64,000 nt of DNA from Datnioides undecimradiatus (GCA_008933995.1 WARS01002807.1:372001-436000); one strand, 5' to 3'. Counted from the first letter of the stretch, positions 37,316 through 49,574 are shown. Numbers and translations: made by a program. The notes: generated from the sequence alone by a model not told the origin.

Positions 37316-39414
37316 TGGAGTGGAGCCGAGCCGGCAAGTGAGAAGCTAATTAAGTGCTGGTCGTGTTTGATGGTTGTGTTTCTCGGAGTGATGCGGCCGC
37401 GGAGCCAAGTTGGACGTTTTGTCATTCGAGTCGCAGCCTCGATTAGGACTCTGCTCCCGGGGGGGAGTCGGCCTCTCGGCCTCTCTGTTAGGTCTGACTC
37501 GTTCATGCACTCCCGCTCTCTCCCGTTTGCTCTTTCCTCAGCCTTTTGCCGAAAGGTTGTGCACACGGCGCGCTCGCACTTTAAACACACACGTATAGCA
37601 GTTTTGCAGTCCGCACGCCCTCATGAAAATCATAAAATAAATGGAAATATCATTTTGGAAACAGGTCGACTGAGGTTTGGCGGGGGGGGGTCACATGGCT
37701 GTTTAGTTGCTTCCTGACGCTGAGAAACATGGCGGTTGTGTCTCAGCGCAGCAGGTTCCCGAGCTGCAAGGCCGTCTGTCTGAATTAAGCGCTGGCGTCG
37801 TCCCCCGTCTGCCCTCCAGACAAGTTGCTCGGATGCACGCGTGTTGTGTGGGTTCGTCTTAGCCTGTGTTTCAGAGGGGGCTCTGCAGTGTGAACCGCGC
37901 TCGGTTGTGGGTTGAGGAGCTCGACTTCTTTCCTCTGCACACTTTCTTTGAATCAACAACAATATTTACATCCTGTTATTGTCATTTTCTGGTCCCCACG
38001 CATTGCTTCAGCAAGAGGAACCACGTCTGTGCTCTGTACAGTTCACCTTTTCATGTTATTATTCATTTCCTGTTGGGATGCTGCCGTGTTACAGTGCCTA
38101 CAGCTGGTGCAAAGCTAAACTCGGGGGGTTTCCAGCCACTTTGAAACCATTCCAGCGTCCTCCAGCGGTTAAAAGAAAAGGATAGCGGTTAACCAGCGGC
38201 TCTGACTCTGTCTTTGTATCCATGTCCTTGCAGGAGACTGTCGCTCGTTGGTTGTCCTCACACTTTTCCACCCTACTCTTTCTCAGCTGATGGAAATACC
38301 GACTTTCAGCGAGTAAGACCGCTGTAATTCATTGTGCGTCTTCTCGGGATCGCTCAGGTTCAGGTTCTGTTTATCCGCTCTGCTTGAAGGACAAGGACGC
38401 GAGGGATTGTCGTTTGTGAATAATGCCCCTAATGTGTGAAATCAAATGGAGAGTGCTTGATTGAGAAGGGAGAAAGGCTGCGATTCACTGCAAACGTGCT
38501 GAAGTCTAAAGCTCTCGAACGTCCTTCAAATTAAACGCAGACCTCGAAGGCTGCGCGCTCACGTGCACGTCCGTCCGCACTGGGCCTCTGAGTCTGATCA
38601 GCGAAGTCGTCGTGCAGCTTCGCTCTGCAGAGACGCACGGTTGTCTTATCAGGAACTTTTCACCCGCGTGCGTCAGCCTGGCGGCGACGTTAAGAGGCTG
38701 TCCTCTGTTGCCGGCGACTCCTCCTGCGACGGGTTTAGTTATTGACGCACTTCTCTGTTTTTATTTTGTCAGAAGTCTGCGCGAGTATGAAATATTGATT
38801 TAATTCTGGAGTTCTGCGCTGTACCTAAGGAATTTGTTAGGCGGCGTTTATGACAGTCGGTCAGATTTAGGTTTTATTTTGGCTGCGCCTCATCTGACAG
38901 TAGACACGCAGGCAGTATGTCGGCAGCGGCCCGTGCCTCTGTTGAAGCAGAGAGTTAACAATCACAAAGGAGAGGGATACGTCATCAGCAGCGACTGTCA
39001 GAAGTCTAAATGAAGCGTTTTGTTGTTTGCAGAGCAGCACAGAGGAGATGAAAGAAGACATTTAAGCATTTCTGTCAATGCCGGCAGCAAAACTTCTTCG
39101 AAATCCGTGCGGAAAACGGCAGAGTCGACAGAAAACTTTCAGCAGCAAACGCTGTTTTTCAGACTTATCTCCGTGAGTTTGGTCCACGCCTGAGATCGGC
39201 ACGTGAAAACTCACACATACTCACACTTAGACATTTACAAAGTGCCTTAGGTCCCAAGTTTTGGTGAGAACACATGGATCTGGTATTTCTGAGGGTTTGT
39301 TATGAATAAAAATACGCTTCATGTTTACATATGTGTGTTATTTCTGCACGTGCGTCTGCATGCATGCATGGTTTTTGTTTAAATACATCACCTGCAAAAT
39401 GTGCAAAACTCCCT

Positions 39415-39436
39415 CACACACACACACACACACACA
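39415..39436. repeat. (CA)11 microsatellite
   Basis: Perfect array. Confidence 0.97.
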
Positions 39437-40465
39437 GCCCTGTTGGGCCCTTATCAGCCGCTGTTTGCCTGATTCAGCGTGTTCAGTCTGCAGCCGAGGC
39501 CAACCTGAAAGCTGATCGTGGCGTCTCCTCCGGTCTGTCCTCTCATGTACGCACAGGACACGTTACACGTCTCCAGTCTTTGCCGTGTGCACAAATGCAA
39601 CCAGACACAGACCGCAAAGAGTGTGTGTGTGATGTCGTGATTGACAGCTCCTGTCCGCTTGCAGTTCAGGTCAAGTAAGTTTATGGGCGGGACCTCGACA
39701 CCAGAGCTCCACTTCCTGTCGCTGCTGCACAGACTCTGGCTGGTGGAGATGCATTGGATGCAGATGCATGTTCATGCACAGTCATACTACTGACCAGCAC
39801 AGTCTGTAATGATAATGATAATAAGACCTTAAAGGTAGGTAGAAGACATTTCAAAGGTGGCTGAAGCTCAAGTAAATCATTTAAAGAGAAAGCAGAGCAA
39901 CTTGACCTCAAACAAAATGATTTCTCCATAATTTATGATCCAGTTTCACCCAAACCGGTGATAAAGTGGTGCCGATGCACAGCAACCCTCCACTCCAACT
40001 TAACTCTGGTCTAATTTCTGTTTCCACGGACGCCGAACTCGTCACACAGTCATATTTCTATATTTGAGTTACATGTTAGATCCTGTTGCTGTTTCATTTC
40101 AGCGCTGACCAGCTGCTGTGACCGTCCCAGCGCTCTGCACTCCGGCGCGCGGTCGGCGAGGTGGACTGGTCCGATAAACACACGCTTTCTTTTTCTGAAT
40201 CGGTACAACATCTGGTTACTTCTGGCACACTGCGTACACAGTGCTACACACTGACAGTGCGGCAGGCGGGTTTGAACACAGCCCGTGTCGCTCGCTCTTT
40301 AATGTCAAGCATGGACTAAACCTAATAAACTGGATAATATAGCAGAAACTCTGTCGCACACCCAGGTCACGTGTTGTTTCAACCCCCTGTTCTGGCGCAC
40401 CGCCGCAGGTGATGCACGCTGCATATATAAAAGTTTGCGTTGTGTGTTTGTTGTGTTGTGTTGTG

Positions 40466-40468
<3 letters not shown>

Positions 40469-40498
<30 letters not shown>
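40469..40498. repeat. (TG)15 microsatellite
   Basis: Follows an imperfect TTGTG-rich lead-in (40441-40466) and is followed by AGAGAG. Confidence 0.97.
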
Positions 40499-40505
<7 letters not shown>

Positions 40506-40648
40506 TGCAGGGAATGCTGAAGCGTTGTGGTGTGCAGATTCTCTCTGACATGCAGTCACAATCACACAGCCTTATCTCTGCTCACCTTCTGCTGACTCCC
40601 TCAGGCAGCCAGCCCCGCTGTGTCCTCAGCTCCACCACAGCCTCTCTG

Positions 40649-40649
<1 letters not shown>

Positions 40650-40685
<36 letters not shown>
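40650..40685. repeat. (TG)18 microsatellite
   Basis: Perfect 36-base array running into CGCGCG, an alternating tract with Z-DNA potential. Confidence 0.98.
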
Positions 40686-40692
<7 letters not shown>

Positions 40693-40854
40693 CCCTCATG
40701 TCTGGTTCGGGTATTTTTAGCATTCCTAAATGCTGCAGAGTCTGTACGTCGCGCTGTAGAGACGGAAATGCGCGCCCGGGTGCGTCTGTGGACGTTCACA
40801 GCTTTATAGATTTCATGAGTAAAGAATAAGAGCAATTTTCTCTTTTTAAATCAA

Positions 40855-40886
40855 TGTGTTTGTGTTTGTTTGTGTTTGTTTGTGTT

Positions 40887-40927
<41 letters not shown>
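40855..40927. repeat. Compound repeat: three TGTGTTTGTT decamers then (TG)n of 37 bases
   Basis: Decamers occupy 40861-40890 and the pure TG array 40891-40927. The pattern suggests that a TT interruption was duplicated in register at the edge of an expanding TG array. Confidence 0.97.
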
Positions 40928-40931
<4 letters not shown>

Positions 40932-41007
40932 CCCAGCGAATCGTCTCCATGTCGGCGTGTGTTTTCCTCCCTCTCTGCTTCACTGAGCTGACAGTGGGTT
41001 CGGGGCT

Positions 41008-41082
41008 CTTTTCTCTCCCCCCCTCCTCTGTCCTCCCCTCTCTCCCCCCCTCCCTCCTCTCCCTCGTCTCTCCCTCCTTCTG
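41008..41082 (+). repeat. Polypyrimidine tract
   Basis: About 75 bases of C/T with rare interruptions (CTCCCCTC-type words), 80 bases downstream of a 37-base TG array. Confidence 0.85.
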
Positions 41083-41767
41083 GCACGGATGCTGGACATG
41101 TGGCGCAGCCAGTCCCGCTGCAAGAGGAATGTGCCAGTGATTAAGTGATTTCACTCCGTTATCGCGGAGAATAATATGTGGAGAAGCTTGCTGCGACGGA
41201 TCCGGGTGGAGGGAGGGAGCCCAGATGTTTGAGTTGGGGTGTTAATTTTTGCAGTTTATGCCCATTTATATCTTAATGTTTCATAACGAGCGCTATTAAA
41301 AATTCACTGTGAATGACGGCCTGTATGGTTTTTACACAAGCCTTTTAAAACCAGCGTGATTTGTGGGTATTTACAGAAGAAACACATGTTGCTCCTTTAA
41401 GGGTATTTTAAACCTCCCACGCAGTTAAAGGTGTTTTTCTAGCGTCCGGGCCGGAGTACGAAGGTCTCCAGGAGATGGAATAAAGACACGAACAGAGTCC
41501 ACCAGATATTTCTTACGCTGTCGTCGGTTCTTTTATGGCCGCTAATGCTGGCTATATTTCATCCTGTCCAGCAAGGAAAACAATCACAGCGCTTGCAATG
41601 TTTCACTGCCACACGAGTTTCTGTAAAACCAGAGTGAGAGCTGGCGGCGGGCAGATGTTTTGCAGATGCTGATATGCATTTAAAGGGGACACATGTTGGC
41701 ACATTATAGTGCAGCCTCTGAGGAGGGTCTGCAGTCTCCCACTCTCTGCCTTCATTATCTATGCGGA

Positions 41768-41816
41768 GCTCTGATTGGGCAGGGAGGCTGTGATAATGAG
41801 GCGCTGCTCTGATTGG
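41768..41816 (-). promoter_or_regulatory. Paired inverted CCAAT boxes
   Basis: GCTCTGATTGG occurs twice, with ATTGG cores at 41774-41778 and 41812-41816 (38 bases apart). Read on the minus strand they are CCAATCAGAGC, the same extended word as the paired boxes near 22.86 kb. NF-Y binds in either orientation. Confidence 0.25.
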
Positions 41817-42474
41817 CTGCCTGAATGATGTATGGAGGGGGAGGGTGCAGAGCGGTGCAGGACCAGTATCCAACATGGCTGCCCACGGCTGTACGCTATA
41901 GCTACGACCCAGAACGGTTGGGAAGAATCAAACGCAGCCACGGTCTCCTCTGGTCTTCTGGGGCTGGGACAGAATATCGGCGTCTGTGTTGGTGTTTACA
42001 ACCAACAACAGAGCAGTCTGCATGTCCGGCTCTGACCGACGACATCGCCACACACCGCACCGCTTAGCTTACCGAAACAGAGAGAGCTTCACTCTAGCGG
42101 GATGAACGCCTCCCTCTCAGCGGTTTCCTCTAATTTCAGAGGAGGATTTGCCTCTGTAAATCACCCTGTGGTTACGTAACGACAGGAGCTGGATCTGAAG
42201 GGCCTGTAGGGGCCCCATGTTACCAGAGGGTGGGCTGCAGAGACGATGCAGGACCTGGTCTGCCTTCCTCACTCTCTGAGGGGGACTAGGCTTAAATATG
42301 TCCCCTTAAAGCATTTATAGGGCATGCAAGTGTCGTTATTTAAAAAACATTTTTCATTCAAGCATCATCACATTCATAGAAACAGAAGGAGGAGCTCAGG
42401 TGAGGGACTCATAGTCTTGTTAACTTCAGAACAGAAAGGAAGTCCAGATGCTGCTAGTCTCCTCGAGAACGCCT

Positions 42475-42735
42475 ATCGTGAGATTTCCACCTCGCAGCCC
42501 GATCCGTGTCGGTGCGTCATACAGGACGCGTGAGGCGACGCTTCGGCGCATCCGGCTACGCAGCACGGAGAGGTGTGGTTTACGCGCCGCCTTCAAAGGG
42601 CGCCACGTGGGCACGCCTGCTTACGCGCCGGGCGGCGATTCGTGAGGTTTGATTGTGGTCGGATGTCTTCGCCAGGCAAGCGCGCAGCGCGACGCTGCCA
42701 GCAGCGCCTGACACGAAGCGTTGGACGGAGTTCTG
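42475..42735. promoter_or_regulatory. CpG islet with E-box
   Basis: By hand count about 35 CpG dinucleotides fall in 42481-42720, against roughly 23 expected from base composition, so the segment is not CpG-depleted. It contains CACGTG at 42604-42609 (USF/MYC-type E-box) and several GCGCC runs. It lies 5.4 kb downstream of the znf385 exon on a side where alternative starts of ZNF385 genes would be expected. No transcript start can be seen. Confidence 0.35.
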
Positions 42736-42964
42736 TACGCTTCTCAAGGACACTGGAGAGAACGCATAATACCCAGGCAATAGTGACTTCACCTTCCACA
42801 ACTCGCTCCAGCTCGTTACAGCTGAGCAAACAAGACTCGTGGTCATGTCAGAGTGAGCTTCAGGTGCTCCATCGCCATCAGATATTTCAGACCCATCGTC
42901 CTGAGACCTGAAAGTCCGGGTCCGTTGAGGTTCTGTTGCCTGCTACGTCGTGTGGTTTGTTTGA

Positions 42965-43040
42965 TCCGATTGGCTGAAGCCGGCCAGACGGTTCATCCAA
43001 TCACCTGCTACGCCTTCGTTTCATGCAGTCTCCGTCCAAT
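42965..43040. promoter_or_regulatory. Three CCAAT-type words in 75 bases
   Basis: GATTGGCTG near 42968, TCCAATCAC near 42995 and TCCAATGAC near 43035 lie between the CpG islet and the CpG-rich TATA segment. They support, but do not prove, a regulatory role for 42.5-43.6 kb. Confidence 0.2.
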
Positions 43041-43094
43041 GACGACTTCCGCTACGTCCGGCAACAAACCGACTCCGGTACATCAGGTCACCAG

Positions 43095-43200
43095 CTGTAC
43101 AGGTCTGATGAAGTCCAAATCCAAGTCTCAGGTCTAAACTTGAGACTTGCATTAAGACTCGGATAGCAAATATGAATCACAAGTCAGCTTTTTTTAAATT
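43095..43200. repeat. AAGTC-rich repeat fragment
   Basis: GAAGTCCAAATCCAAGTCTC, AGGTCTAAACTTGAGACTTGC, AGACTCGG and CACAAGTCAGC repeat an AAGTC/GACTT theme in both orientations. AAGTCCAAGTC-type sequence is common in teleost dispersed repeats. The fragment is diverged. Confidence 0.3.
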
Positions 43201-43299
43201 CGTCACTCTGTAAACAGAAACCATTGAGACTTTTCCTTGTGTGTGCGCGCATGTTTGTTAGCTAGTGAAGGCGTTGCCGGTGCATACGAAAGTGAAACC

Positions 43300-43580
43300 C
43301 CGCTTTTCCTCCAGCGCTGCCGCTTCTGCAGAGATGTTGCGGGCCTCGGGTCGCTTCTGACCGACCAATGAGCCGCGGCGCGAGTCCATCATGGGGCTTA
43401 ACTTTCTAATTAGGTGTTGTTTACACTCGCCAAGGATCGCCGCGAGCCAGATACACAATCAAACGCGGAGCTGGACACCAAAGTACGCCGCGGCGGTTGA
43501 CAGAGATGCTCTTGCGCATGTGGGCGCGCCGCGTCTTGTTTCGCGGCTCATACGTGATTGTCTGGTACTATAAATAACCC
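43300..43580 (+). promoter_or_regulatory. CpG-rich segment ending in a consensus TATA box
   Basis: CCAAT at 43365-43369 is followed by CpG-rich sequence (GCCGCGGCGCGAG near 43372, GCCGCGGCGG near 43486, GGGCGCGCCGCG near 43523) and by TATAAATA at 43569-43576. This would drive rightward transcription from about 43600. Immediately downstream is a GA-rich tract and no obvious coding exon. It may act with the islet at 42.5 kb, but promoter activity is inference. Confidence 0.3.
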
Positions 43581-43889
43581 TTTTGCAGAGCAGATGATCA
43601 AATGATGATTGGAAGGGTGTGGAGAGAGAGAGAGAGAGCGAGGGGGAGAGGACAGCAGCCTGGCCTGATGTGACCCAGCAGAGGCGCCCGTGGATCTGTG
43701 AATCTAACAGCCTGACAGCACACTGTTTGCCCGATTGTGGCTGTTTATGTCAGCTGTCAGAAAGCACCTTCCCTCGCTTCTGTGAGGAGGCATAGACGCA
43801 GTCATGTGTGATGTGTTTTGTGTGTGTGGAGAGAGAGAGAGAGTGAATTTGCATTTGTTTAGATCTTCACCTCTCTCTTGATTTTGTGC

Positions 43890-43910
43890 TGTGTGTGTGT
43901 GTGTGTGTGT
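43890..43910. repeat. (TG)n microsatellite, 21 bases
   Basis: Perfect array; GA runs lie at about 43621-43639 and 43830-43843 nearby. Confidence 0.96.
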
Positions 43911-45309
43911 CTTGGTGTATGTTTGCAGCGTGCACCTCCTCTCCACGGTTAGTCTCTCTTCATGGCGGCCCCTCTCTCTGCCTCCGTCTCTCTGCCCGTG
44001 TTTTAATAAAGCGTGAGGAATTGGATTAAAGGCTCGGTGCAGCCACAAGATTCATGCGCTTTTGAGTTTGTGCTGCTCGCCGCCACCACCACGGCAGAGT
44101 GAAATGACTCTCCCTCCTCGCGCCTCTTTGACATATTAGTTCATGCACGCAAACAGCGCATGAAGAGCCCAGGCGGGGGAAATCACCGCGTAGGCTGAGG
44201 GTCGTCGGCTGCGTCCAACTCCAGAAAACACCTCCACAAACAGTAGGAAGTATTAAAATCTATCACAAAAACAAAAAAATCTGCTTTAAAGGGATGAATT
44301 TAAGTCACATGCAGGACGCTGGGTAATCACCTGTTTTATACCTGCATCAGTCAAACGCCCCTCAGATCGTTTCCCTTCTGAGCCTGCTTTTCCCTCTCCG
44401 CTGGGCTCTCCTCCTAGTGTCGGTATCAGGAATTTCCCTGAAATGCACCGCCGCACCCCCTGCTCCCACCCCTTCCACCCTGGACTTCGGTCGCTGTCCT
44501 CCCCTCACCCTCGGCCCCAGGGCGCGCCCCTCTGCGCGGCGGCAGTTCAAACTCCGGAAAAAGGTCGACGGGCACATCGGGTCGTCACGCGGGGGCCTAG
44601 CGGAGCGAGAAACATGAGGAGCGGCGCTTATAAGGCCACGGGGAGAGGGGCACATCTCTCAGAAGTCATCCGATGTCTGTGTTTACCCGGGCTCTGACAG
44701 GTCGACCGGCTTTGTCTGCGGAGAAGGCCAAGCGAATCTCACCACGGGCCCTTATCTGGCTCGTCTGATGCACAAACCCCATACTGCCACAGCTGCCGCG
44801 GACATATCTGCTAAATGAATTGAGCCGTTTGCCAGTTTGCTAAATGTCAGAGAATATCAGTCACTCTCAACAGTATTTTGTCAATTTCGGTCACCTGGCA
44901 CGGCCCTCACTCATTCCCTTTAACTGCTTCCTTGTTTCTAACCAATCTGAGGACAGAGTTTAACCCGGTTGAGTTGCCTTTACCGCCACAAAAGTCAAAA
45001 GTCTTTGCTTTAAAGTGACAAACTGAACATTTCCAGCTTCTCCAATGCACTGACTATTAATTCTTTTATTGTATATAAAACAATAAAAGTACAATACGAC
45101 CTGAGGAGCCTCCGTCTCTGCTCTCTCTCTCCACCTCGTCCCTCGCCAACGGCTCGTTGCACAAAAGGCCCCTGAAAGGCTTTTTCTCCCCTCGTGCCAC
45201 CTCATCTCACCTCCACCTCAGCCATCCTCTAAGCCCCCATCATTACAGGCCTTTAGGAGGGCAAAATTACAGCGGAGTGACTTATTACCGGCTGCATCCA
45301 GCGACAGAG

Positions 45310-45478
45310 CTGGAGGTTAGTGGGGGGGGGGATAAAAGGGAGTGATGGAGAGCGGAGAGAGGAACAAGGAAGATGGAGGCTCTGAGATGGGAAGGATCAC
45401 GTCGGCGAGGCTGAGATAGAGAGAAGGGGTAAAGATTAGAGAGGAGACTGAGAGGCTGGCTTGAATAGAGAGTGGGTG

Positions 45479-45517
<39 letters not shown>

Positions 45518-45545
45518 AGCGAGAGCGAGCGAGAAGCAGACTTAG
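45310..45545 (+). repeat. Purine-rich tract enclosing a (GT)12 array
   Basis: About 230 bases are strongly purine-biased on this strand (GGGGGGGGGG, GGAGAG, GAGAGG words), with a GT array at 45479-45502 and a GA run at about 45505-45519. Such strand asymmetry can support triplex formation. Confidence 0.6.
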
Positions 45546-47209
45546 ACAAACACTGTCATTTACCGAACGAGGCAGAGCTGTCGGCTAATGGGCTCATGAT
45601 GTATGGCCCCTTAAAGTTTGCTCTGCTCTCACAGTTCCCAAAGTTCACACGTACCTCCCATCCTTCACATCCAGCTCCTTGCCAACGGAAGCAAAGCATT
45701 GTGGGATGCCGGGGCCACCTCCGCTGAGTTTTTGTCCGCCAGCGTTGGGATGTTAAAACGTAACGTTTGATCCGGCCTCGGTCTCACGAGAGCCCTCGTA
45801 TCGCGTCGAATGAGCGGAGATGGCCTGACGGCGTCGGAGCGGCGCGGCGGACCTCCAGAGACCCCTCGCCGTGCTGTACGCGAAACTGAAGTAGACAAGC
45901 TTTAGTAAACAGATGTAAACTAGGTGGAACGGGACGAGAGCGTGAGTGGGAGGAGGGCACGCGTGTTGCACCAACAAACACAGAAATAGACATCTCACTG
46001 GCAGAGATGACAGAAGCTTCCCGCGAACGCGCTCGCATCCTCGCATCCTCGCGTCGCCGTGCCTCTGTTTCACACTCACAGACCTTCTTTGTTTTGTGTT
46101 TGACGAGCTCTTTATCGGAGAATCTCGAACATGCAGCGTGCATCCAAGCTAATATGTGCTCTCCATCGTAGACGCTAGGTGCCCCGTCTCCTGCAGACCC
46201 TCCCTCATCACATCACAGATCCCTGTAGTGTTGTATAAAAGGCGTGCAGGTCCTCATGAACTGTTTTGCATGTATATCTGATTTTTTTCCCTAATTTTAG
46301 GAAATGCACACAGTCCCTTACAGGTTCGTAAAGCCAGATGGAGACTGTTGCTTCCGGCAGAGCAGGATAATCTTTCTAGTAATTAAGCATGTGAAGGCTA
46401 CGTCTGCTCGAGCCTTTAATTGGACACGGCTCTGGTTTAATTCCAAATATGGCACAAAAAGTATTTATTTAAATATTTGTGCGCGCGTCAAAATGATGTA
46501 AACAAACATTTTTACGTCTGCGCCCGTGCCAAACTCTAAATGCGCTAAATCGAATGACGGCACATGATTAACGAGGCGCTAACGCGGCTGCGGAGGTGAA
46601 GTCGAACGCATGGAGTGAACTTCTCTACTCGTTCTTGTGTCAAAGAAGCAAGTTGTTGTGTTATTGTAAATGTAGGTGATGCACAGCTCGCTCTGCTGGA
46701 GGGGGACGTCCGTGTCCCTGTTAGCTTGACAGCAGCTGGCAGGCTGAGCTCCAGCAGGGGACTGCCAAACTTATGGAGTAGCCTGCACGTCGCGGGCAGG
46801 AAGTGTGTTTTTTTGTGTGCGGCTGAGCAGCAAATGTAGATGAGCTGATGTTGACGCTGCACTTTTCCCCAGTGGATGTTTGTTTGTTCACTAAAACACA
46901 GACCTGTGTTCGTGTTTGCAGCTAATGTGCGCTGTCGTTTAAAGCCTGCGGCTGGCGTTGTGTAGCTGTTGGTAAAGGTGACCGTCCGCCTGTTCCCGCA
47001 CGTCGATGCCTCTGCTTTCACCGCACAATGTCTGCAATTAAACAATCTGCCGGGCTGTCGACAGAGAACTAATTGTACTAATTTTTCAAATGCAAAATGA
47101 AGCGGCGCTATCCTGAAACAAAAAAATATCAAATATAAACCTCTCCCTCGTTTCTCAAAGGAGAACACCGAACACGTGGAAACATGTTGTGCAGCAGATC
47201 AAAATGCAT

Positions 47210-47430
47210 TATTGAGCTCAACAAACATGACCAAGAGGAAACATTTATGTTAATTAAAACGGGCGCGAAAGCACACGTTTGTCCCAGAAGGCTCTCTTTT
47301 TAAATGCAACGACCATTTAACAAGAAAAGATAATACAACATCCAATAAAAATAAAAGATTGGAGATAATATTTAAGTGCAATTACAGCACAAGTTGCTCT
47401 GAAGTTAACAAGGAGAGAGATCTGTGAAGA
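47210..47430. other. Conserved-element-like AT-rich block
   Basis: Contains GTTAATTAAAAC, AAAAGATAATACAAC, CCAATAAAAATAAAAG, GATAATATTTAAGTGC and AATTACAGC. Unlike its neighbours it has no dinucleotide array and few CpGs. Confidence 0.18.
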
Positions 47431-47883
47431 GCATCAGTCGATTTAATGCGCGGGGAGATTGATATTGATTGTTTTAAGGCCACAGCTGAACTTGAACCCG
47501 CCTGTGGTCCTAAAATTCGCCGACCACCTGGCCTGAGATCAGCTGGTACTGTAGCTCCGCCAGCTCTTACAAGGTTCTACGCGGACGCTCCCCGGCCTTC
47601 CCCCCGGCGAGCAACGGTCAAAATGGTCGCACACAAACATGCAAACGCACGCACGCTTGCAGGATGCCATTTAGGGAGCGAGCGAAGCGACTCGCGGATG
47701 ATTTTCATTGTTATTCATGTATTAATTTATTCGCTCATGGCAGACGTGAAACAGGGCTGTAATATGCAGATGTGGGTTTGTTTCTCGATGGGAATTTTCC
47801 GGTCCACTGCCTCTAGCTGCCACTAATAATAAAGACAGGCAAGGAAGGTGGAGGTGGGAAGGGGGTGAGAGAGGGGGGGAGGC

Positions 47884-47906
47884 AGAGAGAGAGAGAGAGA
47901 GAGAGA
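47884..47906. repeat. (GA)n microsatellite, about 23 bases
   Basis: Lies within a purine-rich stretch 47835-47935. Confidence 0.95.
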
Positions 47907-47994
47907 TGTTAGAGTTAGAGAGGGAAGGTTGGAGTTGTCAAGATGCCTCCAGTCATACACCAGCTCTCAAACAAATCCCTCACGCCCTTTCCTC

Positions 47995-48034
47995 CACACA
48001 CACACACACACACACTCACACACACACACACACA
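47995..48034. repeat. (CA)n microsatellite, interrupted once by T
   Basis: Forty bases with a single CT interruption near the middle. Confidence 0.97.
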
Positions 48035-49574
48035 GAGGCAGGCAGTGACCAGGTGTGATCTAGCTGTGAATTATCTTGTCCTTGACATGAAGGTGAGCGT
48101 GTAGAGTTGTCCTCTCTCTATTGTTGACAAGGCGCCCGAGCAGCTGCGGGCCGTTGCCGCTCTGTCTTTGGAGCCCACGTTTATTTTAAACTGGCTGCGG
48201 TTAGTCTAACGGCACGTTGAGATGCAGAGCAAACACTGTTTTCTGCCGCTTTTAGACAATTAGAACTCAAGATGTGGCTCAAAATGAGCCCAGCACTTTC
48301 TTTTCTTTTGCCCCTCGTCAATATCAGCCAGCTCATAAAGACAGCAAACATCTCGGTTACGCAGCTGCGGAGAGGCTAATGCGTTTTTATGCGCGGTTTA
48401 ATTGAAATGCTCGCCGCGCATAGAGCGTGGACTCGGTAAGGAGATAAGCAGTTGGACAAACTGACTGTGTCACTGCCCGAGACATAAATAACCGAGGACT
48501 GTGAGGCACCCTGCAGGCGATTGGCTGTGAGACATGTTGTTTTGAGCGCGGGCTGTTGTGGTGTCGCACCGGGGTTAGCTCCTGCGGGAGGGTCATAGAC
48601 GTGGAGCGCTGCCATGCCGGAGGAGTAATGATGTCAAAGACGAGATGCTAACAGGCAGCGATGGATTCACTCTATTTTCTCTTCCTCGCTGCATTCATAA
48701 GAGGTGTTAACCCCCTCCTGTCTGCGGGACGGAGTGGCAGAGTGGCAGCAGGAGGAGAGGAAGCGGAAAGAGGTCGTACGGGACGAGACGGAAGTCGGAG
48801 CCAATCGCGCGCCGACGAAACGATCTGAGGCGCTGAGCTGTTTATGACGCAAGGGTTTTGGATGCACACATGATGCCGTCAAGTATAAAAAGGTATCCAA
48901 CGTCAGTTTAAACCCAATAATTCAATTTAAATGCTCACCAAATATTAATTATTAAGGGTGTTTTATAGATATCGCTATCAAAATGGAGGGTTAACGCTGC
49001 CTTCGTGCAGCTCTGTGACAGGCTGGTGCCGTTTCCTGTCGTGCACTGTGCAATAAGTAAGCGCAAGTAACATAACGTGGCAACACCGCGGCCCAGGAGG
49101 CAGGATGCAAAGAAATAAAAAGTGCTTCAAACGTCAAACGGGATCTCTCGCATGCACTCACGCATGTGCAACAAAACACAGGGCCCCCGCTCTGAAGCCA
49201 CTGCTCCATACTGTCACCGACGCCACGGGACACCTTAAATCACCACTCAGCTCGTAATGCAGTTTAATGACCCCTGTTGAGTTAGATTATCATATATTAC
49301 ATTATTGGATAATTAGCACTGAATCATAAAGGTTTAGTGCAGTAGCTGCTGTTTTTTGTATTAATCTGGGAAGCTCAGATAAACGCTGTGCAGTGAAAAG
49401 GTATTGAAATGTAAAGCGGGAGAAGGAAACAGATAAATAAATAAATAACCCAACAAAGAACCTTAAAATTATACTTGTAAATAGACTTGGTTACATCCCA
49501 CCGCTGCCTGCAACACAAACCTCAGAGCAGCCACCGCGCGCGCTGACGTCTTGTTTCCCCCTGTGATTTGTAGG

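Larger units (their letters stand above)
37095..42474. other. Probable znf385 intron
   Basis: Follows the donor at 37043. It contains the CA array at 37283, three long TG arrays at 40.47-40.93 kb, the pyrimidine tract at 41.0 kb and the inverted CCAAT pair at 41.77 kb. No ZNF385 finger codons are seen. Confidence 0.65.

Noticed and set aside
40409-40829. Open frames encoding Cys-Val repeats
   Set aside because: They are translations of TG microsatellites.
46545-47168. 207-codon minus-strand open frame
   Set aside because: No recognisable domain, and it runs through mixed AT-rich and GC-rich sequence without a composition change or splice signals.
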